9,086 nucleotides of DNA from an uncultured bacterium. Lineage in GTDB: Bacteria; Cyanobacteriota; Vampirovibrionia; Gastranaerophilales; Gastranaerophilaceae. Location: contig USGC01000062.1 of assembly GCA_900554095.1 (NCBI GenBank), positions 1 to 9,086 on the forward strand, written 5' to 3'. Under the pieces are notes generated by a model. The model was not told the DNA's origin. It made no database searches and worked only from the letters and a program-made list of their open reading frames with translations. A program made the position numbers and the translations under genes. Shown one piece after another: positions 1 through 7,099 of the stretch. The first letter of the stretch is position 1; the number at the start of each line of letters is the position of its first letter.

Positions 1-17
1 GATTGTAGTCTATTCAT
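1..17 (-). CDS. 5' end of an unidentified gene leaving the window
   Basis: Only the first codons lie in the window. Read on the minus strand they give M-N-R-L-Q and then run off the edge. The start is supported by an almost ideal Shine-Dalgarno site, AAAGGAGG, at 26-33, 8 nt upstream of the ATG, and by a good promoter further upstream at 65-92. Five residues are too few to name a product. It is divergent from tRNA-Gly(GCC), and the roughly 130 bp between them hold both promoters. The start call rests on the translation signals alone, since the rest of the reading frame cannot be seen. Confidence 0.6.
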
Positions 18-25
18 GCCTTTTG

Positions 26-33
26 CCTCCTTT
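26..33 (-). promoter_or_regulatory. Strong ribosome binding site of the left-edge gene
   Basis: On the minus strand this reads AAAGGAGG, close to a full anti-16S match, with 8 nt to the ATG at 17-15. It is the strongest Shine-Dalgarno site in the window and is the main reason for calling a gene at the left edge. It also shows that this organism uses canonical Shine-Dalgarno initiation. Confidence 0.7.
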
Positions 34-64
34 TATCATATAAACTTTTTAACTCTTTAACTAT

Positions 65-92
65 ATTATAACATTCTTTTAAAATTTTTCAA
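65..92 (-). promoter_or_regulatory. Sigma70-type promoter for the left-edge gene
   Basis: On the minus strand a -35 of TTGAAA (87-92) and a -10 of TATAAT (65-70) are separated by 16 bp, and TGT directly before the -10 makes an extended -10 element. The predicted start of transcription leaves a leader of roughly 40 nt before the ATG at 17, containing the strong ribosome binding site. It is back to back with the tRNA-Gly promoter. The background is AT-rich, which raises the chance of fortuitous -10 boxes, but both boxes and the position fit. Confidence 0.55.
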
Positions 93-103
93 TATAGAAA
101 ATA

Positions 104-131
104 TTGACAAAAGAATTTGTTCATGTATAAT
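104..131 (+). promoter_or_regulatory. Promoter of tRNA-Gly(GCC)
   Basis: TTGACA at 104-109 and TATAAT at 126-131 are both perfect consensus boxes with a 16-bp spacer. Transcription should begin near 138, giving a leader of only about a dozen nucleotides before the tRNA at 151. No GC-rich stringent discriminator is visible after the -10; the sequence there is A-rich. Confidence 0.8.
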
Positions 132-150
132 AAAAAAGTAAACTAAATAA

Positions 151-225
151 GCGGGGGTAATTCAGTGGTAGAATGCTTCCTTGCCAAGGAAGATGTCGCG
201 AGTTCGAGCCTCGTCTCCCGCTCCA
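151..225 (+). tRNA. tRNA-Gly, anticodon GCC, CCA encoded
   Basis: A full cloverleaf can be read. The acceptor stem GCGGGGG pairs with CTCCCGC (215-221, one G-U pair). The anticodon stem CTTCC/GGAAG encloses the loop TTGCCAA, with anticodon GCC at 183-185, and the T-arm contains GTTCGAG. The discriminator is T222, usual for bacterial tRNA-Gly, and CCA is encoded at 223-225. The tRNA reads GGC and GGU codons. It has its own promoter upstream and a terminator 12 bp downstream, so it appears to be a single-gene unit. Its body closely matches tRNA-Gly(CCC) at 6949, with an identical 20-nt stretch through the D-arm. Confidence 0.97.
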
Positions 226-237
226 TATTTTAAAATT

Positions 238-258
238 GAGCCTTTTTGGCTCTTTTTT
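238..258 (+). terminator. Rho-independent terminator after tRNA-Gly(GCC)
   Basis: GAGCC (238-242) pairs with GGCTC (248-252) around a TTTTT loop and is followed by six T residues. The 5-bp stem is short but GC-containing and perfectly complementary. It lies 12 bp past the tRNA CCA end and should end the tRNA transcript, separating it from the giant gene downstream. Confidence 0.8.
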
Positions 259-400
259 GTTGATATACTTGCGTTTCCAGAGTTCGAACCTTGCGTTTTT
301 GCAAATCGCCGATTTTCTGTGGTTTTTGGATTTTTTTCTGAATATATCTGCGTTTTAGGGAGTTCTAACCTGTTTTTTATACTTATTATACAATGATAGT
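241..400 (+). repeat. Two degenerate tandem copies of an 80-bp unit next to the tRNA
   Basis: The stretches starting at 241 and 321 align at an offset of about 80 bp. Shared blocks are TTTTTGG (243-249 and 323-329), a T-tract, TGA-TATA, TGCGTTT (270-276 and 349-355) and AGTTC(G/T)AACC (281-290 and 361-370). By eye the match is roughly three quarters over about 55 positions, with small compensating indels. The AGTTCGAACC block resembles a tRNA T-loop, and the tRNA gene's own AGTTCGAGCC at 201-210 is again exactly 80 bp upstream. The terminator hairpin of the first copy is destroyed in the second, where only the T-rich part remains. No gene is visible between the terminator and the giant gene (259-487). 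Confidence 0.6.
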
Positions 401-456
401 AATATATCGTTACAATACTCTTGAAGTTTTAAAGTTATCTATTTTGGTGCCGTATT

Positions 457-475
457 ACAATATAAGAAGTATTGT
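457..475 (+). promoter_or_regulatory. Inverted repeat just before the giant gene's ribosome binding site
   Basis: ACAATA (457-462) and TATTGT (470-475) are perfect inverted copies around a 7-nt spacer and end two bases before the weak Shine-Dalgarno sequence TAGG (477-480). A further TTACAATA copy lies at 410-417. This could be a small operator or a leader hairpin, but 6-bp AT-rich inverted repeats arise often by chance. No convincing -35/-10 pair for the giant gene was found between 380 and 487. Confidence 0.3.
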
Positions 476-487
476 GTAGGTCCAAAA

Positions 488-3400
488 ATGTTAGAATTAT
501 CAATCCAGCAGAAACAAAGTATAGCAGAATTTAGAAAAACTCATAATCAGTACATTTTGAATGATGAAGCTGTAATTTCTTTGATGCAAAAAGAAATGCG
601 CACAACTGGTGTTGTGTTTAAAGGATTTGAAAGCCTTGCAGCCCCAAAAGATGAACATAAAAGAGCCAACTCTGCATTTGGCCGCGGTTTTTATGACAAT
701 GAAACTCCAGGGATTAGTGTTGAAAAAACGACTCCTTATGATATAAAAATTCCCGAAGCACATGCTCAGACAATTAATTTTTTGAAAGAAATTACAGGAG
801 AGGCTCAAGCAGTGGTTCAAAACCATTCTGACGAGAATGGTACGCCAATGGAACTTTTGAACGACTGGTGGTTTGAATATTTTGATAAAGAAAACGCTAA
901 ATCAACAGTTACAAATGAAATTAGCAAGACAAAATCTGATATAGCAGTTCTTGAGCAAGCCGCTAATGGCGCACTTTTGACCACAAATTATTTTACGGGT
1001 GAAACTAAATCCGTAAGTTTTGAAGAAGCTTTTAAAAAGCAAAGAGGTGTTGAATTTAACGAAGAAGCAATTGTCGAGGCTCAAGAAAAAGCTGAGGAGT
1101 TTTCACGAATAAAAACGGTAAAATCAATGGTTGACAAGACTAAATCAGAGCTTGCAGTTCTTACAAAAGGAGATGTTAAAAGTCAAATGGGCCATGCAGC
1201 CTCTGTCAACGGAATTCTTCAAGCCCTGAAGCTTTCAGGAGTTGGCACTCAAAAAGAAATTAACCAAATTCTTAAAAGCATTTCCCAAAAATACGAAGAC
1301 CACCCTGATGTTAAAAAATACGGAGGCGATTTCAAGCTTGAAAAAACAAAAAGCGGCAAGTGGACTATTACCAGAACAGACAAGCGCGGCGAGCGTTCTG
1401 ATGCTCCAAACGAAGAATTAAAACTTATTGCAAAAGAGATTTCTGCACGGCTTGACAACATGTTTTTGAGCGGGCTTGGGAAAGATATTCCACAAAATGC
1501 AACACCGGATGAGCTTTCAATGCTTACTCAAAAAGTTTTTGAAGAGCGTCAGAAAGATTACGAAAATTCTTTTTCAAAAGCGTTTGGCAAAAAAGAATTG
1601 AAGGCGCTTTCAGAAAAGTATGTGCAAAACCAGCAATCTGCAATGAATACTATTACAGAATGGACAAATATTGGTTCAGTGGCGCTTATGATAACACCTG
1701 GCGCGCTTCTTTCAACAAGCGGCTGGCTGTTGAAGGGTTCTGTTGCTCTCAAGAACACTGCCTCAGGTTTGAAAACCGCAAAAGCACTCGGTCTTGTAGA
1801 CAAAGCCAAGAAAACAGTGAAATTTGCACAAGGTTTCAGCAAAGTTTCACAGGCGGCATCGCCCATAATCATTGGAAACATGATATTGAACCCGACAGAG
1901 CTTTGGAACAAATTGTCTTCTAAAAACGGCATGAGTGAAGAAGAATGGAAACAATGGGGCATTGGAGTTTTACAAAATTCATCTTATATGGCACTCGGTA
2001 TGGGCGCATCAAAGCTGGCCGAGACAGGCGCTGCAATGTACAAGACAAATGCACTTGTTAAAACCTTAAAACAAGCAGGGCATTCTTCTGAAAAAATTAC
2101 AGCGATGGTAAAAGCAAATCCGGTAAAATTTCCAAAAGATATTGTTCAAAGTTTCAAAAAAATCGACAACATGTCAAAAGCCTTACAGGTAAACACCGAA
2201 GTCGCACTTGATATTTCAACCACTTACCTTGCAAATCAGGCTCTTGGCAATGGTGATGTTACGAAACAGGATTGGATAATGTCAGTCGGCTTTGCATTGT
2301 CAGGCGGAGTTTTGCAAAAACAGTTTGCGCCGCTTTCCACAGACGCTAAAGTAAAATATATAAAAGATGCTTTTAAAGAGCTTAACATCACACAAGCCGA
2401 CGCTCGAAATATTTTAAAGACAATGGATGAGATTTCAGCAGGCAAAATCAGAGTGAAAAAAGAGACTAACATAAACACTGAAGCCGTAAAACCTGCTGTT
2501 AATGAACTTCCTGAAGTTGTCGTAAAACCTGAGACTAATAAAATAAATATTCCAAAAGGAAAGTTTGCCGCACCAAACGCGAAGTTTGCAGAAACCCCCG
2601 AGGCTTTTGCGGGAATAATAAGCAAAAAGAAATACGCACTTGAGGATGCAAACCATCTACAAGACAATGCTTTTTATAATGAAGTATACTCAATTTTGAC
2701 TAAAGAAATGGATTTGAGCGATAAAATTGCGCCGAAAATTGTTTTAACAAACATAGACATGCCGGGAAGCGGCGCCAGAAGCGCGTATGATTGTTTTGAT
2801 AATACAATAACAATTTATGGTAATAATTACCCTAAAGACCGTGCTGAAGGTGTTGCACTGCTTGCGCATGAACTGAAACACTTTTTACAATTTAAAGAGG
2901 AGCTTTTGACAGAAGGGATAGGGCTTGAAGGCGTTATAAATGCGAAGACAGAAGATGTTTTACGCAAAAACCCTGACGCTACTCGGGAACAAGCATACAA
3001 TGCCGTGGTTTCAGAATTTACAACACCTGACGGCACAATCAAAGAGCATATTTTAAGTATTTATGATGATGAAAGTTATCCGATAAATGAGGCTGATGAC
3101 AAATTCGGGCTTCAGGCACAGAAATATGCTGAAAATGATGAGCATTACATTGATAAAGCCGAAAGCTTAAAGATTGACGGGACTTACAGAGCGTACGAAG
3201 ACCAGGCCGTTGAAAAAGAAGCTTACGATGTTTCTGACGCTGTCGGAACCGCATTCAACAGAGAAGTTCTTGGAATTGACAAGCCTGTGCGCACTCGAGA
3301 ATATGCAAAACTTGTTCAGGACATAATCGACAAATACGGATATGATGGCAAGCTTCATCAATCGAATTTAGGATTAATCAATTCTATGAAACAAGATGAA

Positions 3401-6400
3401 TTGAAAGCTACCTCTAGGATTTTAGACTTAATAGACCAAAGCCAAGGTAAAAGGAGCCAATACTGGGAGTTACAGGATCATCTCAGAATAATTAATAAAA
3501 AAATTCTTCAAGGTGATAATCTGGAAATCAAGCAGCGAGCAATTGATATCTTAAACAACAACTATAAAAATGCCATTAAACACTTTAATGGTACTCAACT
3601 ACTCAGTATTTTAGAAAACATTACACCGAACAATATCGAGCTTTTTGAAGAACTTGTCAAGCGACACAATGCAAAAACACCAATACAAATTACAACTATT
3701 GCAAGATATACCAAGGCCAAAATGCAGGAAACTATTAATAAAGAGTTTAATGTTCTGCCTGCAAATATTTATGAAATTCTTGCTGAGTGTAATTCAAAGG
3801 ATATTCAAGGTGCGTTATTGGATGTTGTAAAAAATGGTGAATTAGATGATTATGCTAAATGGATTCCAGATAACAATACTCTTGATTTTAAATATCTTGC
3901 TAGTTATGCAGAAAATCTTCAAAAAGACATAAATCTTGCAAAACGAATTTTTGAAATGCCTTGGCTAAGAGATGAGCAACGGTATATATTTATGGGTCTA
4001 AGCGAGACAGATAAAAGCCATCAAAATTTGATATTAAAACTCTGCAATACCGCAGAAAGGAATGTTACAAACGGCCTATGGGTGGTAAACAGCGATTTTA
4101 ACAAAATTTCACCTGCAAGCCTGAGAACCACCATCGACATTCTGGAGTCTATTTCGGACATAAACAAATCAAACTATAACTGGATAATTTCTGATTTGGT
4201 TAAGAATTTGGAAAAATGTCCTGCGCCTGAGATAATTAACGCTTATAAACAAACGCATTGGCAGGCTAATCCTGAGAATCAATTTCTAACTATTATAAAA
4301 GTCCATAGTTTCATGGCAAATAATCCTGAATTTATAGATGATATAAAAAATTGTCTTAAAAAAGACCAAAATGAAAGCTGGGAATACTTATACAATATTA
4401 GCCGATTTGATATAACCCCGGAGATGCGAAGATACATTTTTGACAACATTAATGAAAATACAAAGTTTTATATTCCTGCAATTGCAGAATTTGCAGATGA
4501 GAACACGCTTCCATTTGAAAAACAGAAACTTATATTTGAATTTATTGATAAGTTAAATGCTGATAAATCAGTATGTGGTTTAGAATATAAGCACTTACAA
4601 ATTCTCCCGCATTTGAACAGCGGAAATTTTGAAATGATAAATCATATGGCTAACCTGAAAGATACCGCCGGAAACCCAAAATATAATATAAACTATATCG
4701 ATAATTACTTGCGTTCAACTACTACTTTTGAACAGGAGATGCTGCCGTTAGATGATATAAATAGGATACTTGATATTTCAGGCATTGACGGTAAAGCGAT
4801 AATTTCAGCGGACAAGCTTAAAGATTATCTTTGTTCTTCAAAGCTTGCGCAAGCTTTGAAAACAGAAGTTCCTCAAGAGTATAAACTCACCACTCAAGGA
4901 CTTTACGAAAAATCATTCCAAAAGCTTGCAAACAATGGCGAAATATTCGGCTGCAAAAATTTTAAAGAATTTGAAGAGTACCTTAAAACATGCACCAACA
5001 GAGCCGAAGCAGGCAAAATACTCGGGCTTATAAAAAAATCAACACTTGATGATTTTATGAGCGGGCTTTCACATGACATTCAGCAAGCTTTAATTGGCGA
5101 AACAGGTACGTTCACCGCAAAAGACTTTGATACCGCAATTAAAAGAATTAACGAAAACCCGACACTTGAAAAACTCTTCTACACAATAAAAACTTCAAAA
5201 AATGATGAATATATAGACGTGCTTTGTGCCAAATTGCTTTACCCTGACCTTGAAATGGCTGAGTTATTCTATAAATTACCATCGATGAAAACTTTCCGAA
5301 AAGATTATGCCTCAGTTAAAGATTTGATGAATGTATTTGATAAAAAATTAAAAGAATTTATCTCTCACCTTCCTGAAGCACAAAAGGAAGATTTAGATGA
5401 GAGCGAGATCTTAAAGGTAAAAAAAGAGCATTTTGAAAATCTCTTGACTGCATTACAAATCGCGGGTTATAGCAATATGAGTGCAATCGTTCACAATGAG
5501 AGCGTTATGAAACAAATCACTCTCGCTGAACAATTAACTAAGCAAGTAAAAAAGGGACTTGTAGATGATTTAGGCCCGATTTACAAATCAAATACGCTTA
5601 AAGATAATGAAATTAAACAATTCATAGCAATGACTTATGGACTTGTAGATTCCGGACAAATAATTAAACTCAAAAAATTAATCAACAGTGCAAAAGACGG
5701 CAATTCAATCAGCATGGATAAGCTTTACAAAGAAATTTACAAAGAAGTCATTAACCAGGTTGATGAAAAGCTTCCAACACAAGTGAATTCAAACTTGAAC
5801 GGCTGGGATAAGAATTATTTTCCTTATCTTATAGGCGCAATCAACAGCGCAGGTGAAAGCATAACAAAACTTGATGCAGAACTTCTTAAAGAAATTATAA
5901 AAACAACTATTAACGGTGATTACGAAAAATTCCTCTACAATCCATATTCAATCAATGGAAGAGCCAACATACAAACAAGAAAGCAATTTGAAGAAATGGG
6001 CTTGAATTTTGATCAGTGGATGAATTTTAAAGGCAAAAAAGAATTCACATTCACGCCGAAAAATGTACCGCTGGACAACATTATCAAAAGCATTGAGAAT
6101 GATTTGGAAATGCTTTATACAAATCCCAAGATAAAAGCTCTTGTAGAAGAAACAACAGCCGGTTCCGGTATAAAATTTGACGGCAAAAATCTTGTTACAC
6201 CTGACTGCAGCGCTATAAGCAATAAAAATCTTTCTGCATTTGTCGATGATTTGATGAAATTCACAAACAAACATGGCATTCAGCTTAAAAACGCAAACAT
6301 GCTTGATGTTAAAGATCACTTTAAAATAAGAAGCCGCGCGCTAAAACAACAGATTACCAATACAACTCCGCAAGAAATGTCAATTAGTCTTTGGAAACGA

Positions 6401-6919
6401 GATCCGAAACATGACTTATTCCAAGGGCATTACTGCCAGTGTTGTATCTCTTTAGACGGTGTAAATGGGCGGGCTATAATCCATTCACTTGCTCACAACG
6501 TTGACAACATTATTGAACTTAAAAACAGCAGCGGCGAAACTATAGGAAAGGCAAAAATGCTTTGGCTTAAAAATGAAGAAACAGGCGAACCTATGCTTTT
6601 GGCAAATGGGTTTGAAATAACAGGCCAAGCCGCATACTCTGATCAAATCCGTACTGAATTCACTGAATTTATGAAAGATTATTCATTAGCTGTTGCAGGT
6701 AAAGAAGTTCCGATATTAACAGGTATTGTGGCTTATCAAAAAATAAATATTGATGATTTGCCTGATTACACAGCAAACATAAAATTACTTGGGAAATTTC
6801 CGGATGACACCTATCACTTAGATTCTTTTGCCGAGCATGAACAAACGTCATGGCCTAAAGAACTTAGCAAGCCTCGCGAAAACTTTAAAACAAAAATTCT
6901 TTACATGCCGGAAAAATAG
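488..6919 (+). CDS. Giant 2143-residue protein with a HELKH zincin motif and a DLFQG...CC C-terminal module
   Basis: The product is not identified; it is probably a large effector or toxin-like protein. No signal peptide is evident. Residues 1-390 are mostly charged and helical. Hydrophobic, Gly/Ala-rich stretches lie near 395-421, 456-468, 490-515 and 596-610, and could insert in membranes. A Pro/Lys/Glu-rich linker spans about 659-707. A zinc metallopeptidase-like domain follows, with HELKH at 794-798 and a candidate third ligand at E909 in the motif QAVEKEAY. Residues about 960-1800 are helical and Leu/Asn/Lys-rich, like an alpha-solenoid. The C-terminal module starts near MGLNFDQW (1837-1844) and includes DLFQGHYCQCC (1976-1986), with C1983, C1985 and C1986. 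The ATG at 488 has a weak TAGG ribosome site 7 nt upstream. The gene is monocistronic between two tRNA-Gly genes. GC is about 45-55% in sampled N-terminal lines but 23-40% in the middle, suggesting a mosaic. Peptidase activity is inferred from motifs only. Confidence 0.95.
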   Translation: MLELSIQQKQSIAEFRKTHNQYILNDEAVISLMQKEMRTTGVVFKGFESLAAPKDEHKRANSAFGRGFYDNETPGISVEKTTPYDIKIPEAHAQTINFLKEITGEAQAVVQNHSDENGTPMELLNDWWFEYFDKENAKSTVTNEISKTKSDIAVLEQAANGALLTTNYFTGETKSVSFEEAFKKQRGVEFNEEAIVEAQEKAEEFSRIKTVKSMVDKTKSELAVLTKGDVKSQMGHAASVNGILQALKLSGVGTQKEINQILKSISQKYEDHPDVKKYGGDFKLEKTKSGKWTITRTDKRGERSDAPNEELKLIAKEISARLDNMFLSGLGKDIPQNATPDELSMLTQKVFEERQKDYENSFSKAFGKKELKALSEKYVQNQQSAMNTITEWTNIGSVALMITPGALLSTSGWLLKGSVALKNTASGLKTAKALGLVDKAKKTVKFAQGFSKVSQAASPIIIGNMILNPTELWNKLSSKNGMSEEEWKQWGIGVLQNSSYMALGMGASKLAETGAAMYKTNALVKTLKQAGHSSEKITAMVKANPVKFPKDIVQSFKKIDNMSKALQVNTEVALDISTTYLANQALGNGDVTKQDWIMSVGFALSGGVLQKQFAPLSTDAKVKYIKDAFKELNITQADARNILKTMDEISAGKIRVKKETNINTEAVKPAVNELPEVVVKPETNKINIPKGKFAAPNAKFAETPEAFAGIISKKKYALEDANHLQDNAFYNEVYSILTKEMDLSDKIAPKIVLTNIDMPGSGARSAYDCFDNTITIYGNNYPKDRAEGVALLAHELKHFLQFKEELLTEGIGLEGVINAKTEDVLRKNPDATREQAYNAVVSEFTTPDGTIKEHILSIYDDESYPINEADDKFGLQAQKYAENDEHYIDKAESLKIDGTYRAYEDQAVEKEAYDVSDAVGTAFNREVLGIDKPVRTREYAKLVQDIIDKYGYDGKLHQSNLGLINSMKQDELKATSRILDLIDQSQGKRSQYWELQDHLRIINKKILQGDNLEIKQRAIDILNNNYKNAIKHFNGTQLLSILENITPNNIELFEELVKRHNAKTPIQITTIARYTKAKMQETINKEFNVLPANIYEILAECNSKDIQGALLDVVKNGELDDYAKWIPDNNTLDFKYLASYAENLQKDINLAKRIFEMPWLRDEQRYIFMGLSETDKSHQNLILKLCNTAERNVTNGLWVVNSDFNKISPASLRTTIDILESISDINKSNYNWIISDLVKNLEKCPAPEIINAYKQTHWQANPENQFLTIIKVHSFMANNPEFIDDIKNCLKKDQNESWEYLYNISRFDITPEMRRYIFDNINENTKFYIPAIAEFADENTLPFEKQKLIFEFIDKLNADKSVCGLEYKHLQILPHLNSGNFEMINHMANLKDTAGNPKYNINYIDNYLRSTTTFEQEMLPLDDINRILDISGIDGKAIISADKLKDYLCSSKLAQALKTEVPQEYKLTTQGLYEKSFQKLANNGEIFGCKNFKEFEEYLKTCTNRAEAGKILGLIKKSTLDDFMSGLSHDIQQALIGETGTFTAKDFDTAIKRINENPTLEKLFYTIKTSKNDEYIDVLCAKLLYPDLEMAELFYKLPSMKTFRKDYASVKDLMNVFDKKLKEFISHLPEAQKEDLDESEILKVKKEHFENLLTALQIAGYSNMSAIVHNESVMKQITLAEQLTKQVKKGLVDDLGPIYKSNTLKDNEIKQFIAMTYGLVDSGQIIKLKKLINSAKDGNSISMDKLYKEIYKEVINQVDEKLPTQVNSNLNGWDKNYFPYLIGAINSAGESITKLDAELLKEIIKTTINGDYEKFLYNPYSINGRANIQTRKQFEEMGLNFDQWMNFKGKKEFTFTPKNVPLDNIIKSIENDLEMLYTNPKIKALVEETTAGSGIKFDGKNLVTPDCSAISNKNLSAFVDDLMKFTNKHGIQLKNANMLDVKDHFKIRSRALKQQITNTTPQEMSISLWKRDPKHDLFQGHYCQCCISLDGVNGRAIIHSLAHNVDNIIELKNSSGETIGKAKMLWLKNEETGEPMLLANGFEITGQAAYSDQIRTEFTEFMKDYSLAVAGKEVPILTGIVAYQKINIDDLPDYTANIKLLGKFPDDTYHLDSFAEHEQTSWPKELSKPRENFKTKILYMPEK

Positions 6920-6928
6920 GAGTATAAT
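6900..6928 (+). promoter_or_regulatory. Promoter of tRNA-Gly(CCC) inside the end of the giant gene
   Basis: TTTACA (6900-6905) and TATAAT (6923-6928) are spaced by 17 bp. The -35 box lies within the last codons of the giant gene and the -10 just after its stop codon at 6917-6919. Transcription should start near 6935, about 14 nt before the tRNA. No terminator separates the giant gene from this promoter, so the tRNA may also be transcribed by read-through. Confidence 0.7.
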
Positions 6929-6948
6929 AATGTCATGAAAAAATTTAA

Positions 6949-7020
6949 GCGGATGTAATTCAGTGGTAGAATGCAACCTTCCCAAGGTTGACGCCGCGGG
7001 TTCGAGTCCCGTCGTCCGCT
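6949..7020 (+). tRNA. tRNA-Gly, anticodon CCC, CCA not encoded
   Basis: The acceptor stem GCGGATG pairs with CGTCCGC (7013-7019, one T-G pair). The anticodon stem CAACC/GGTTG holds the loop TTCCCAA, with anticodon CCC, which reads GGG glycine codons. The T-arm contains GGTTCGAGTCC and the discriminator is T7020. The 3' CCA is absent (TTT follows), so it must be added by the CCA-adding enzyme, unlike the first tRNA-Gly in this window. It shares an identical 20-nt D-arm stretch with that gene. A promoter lies immediately upstream. No hairpin terminator follows, only a short T-run at 7020-7024. Confidence 0.96.
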
Positions 7021-7099
7021 TTTTATTCATTGAATGTGTCCGACCTATATTTATATAAAATACCACGAATGATGATAATGTAACAAAATATAAAACTGA

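Noticed and set aside
173..396. Two plus-strand open frames of 61 and 71 codons overlapping tRNA-Gly(GCC)
   Set aside because: They start inside the tRNA gene and run through its terminator and the T-rich repeats. The Phe/Leu-rich translations only reflect the T-rich sequence.
1558..1962. Minus-strand 134-codon frame within the giant gene (and similar ones elsewhere in it)
   Set aside because: It lies fully antisense to a continuous 2143-codon frame, has no ribosome site or promoter, and has low-complexity Ser/Phe/Leu composition typical of antisense shadows.
6918..6958. AGGAG followed by tiny frames ATG-TCA-TGA and M-K-K-F-K-R-M before and into the tRNA
   Set aside because: The Shine-Dalgarno-like string overlaps the giant gene's stop codon and the tRNA promoter. 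Frames of two and seven codons, one ending inside the tRNA, are most easily explained by chance.
6848..7066. Minus-strand 72-codon frame containing TTGLEPAASTLGR
   Set aside because: It is the antisense of tRNA-Gly(CCC) and the end of the giant gene. This TGLEPA-type peptide is a well-known spurious annotation caused by tRNA genes.
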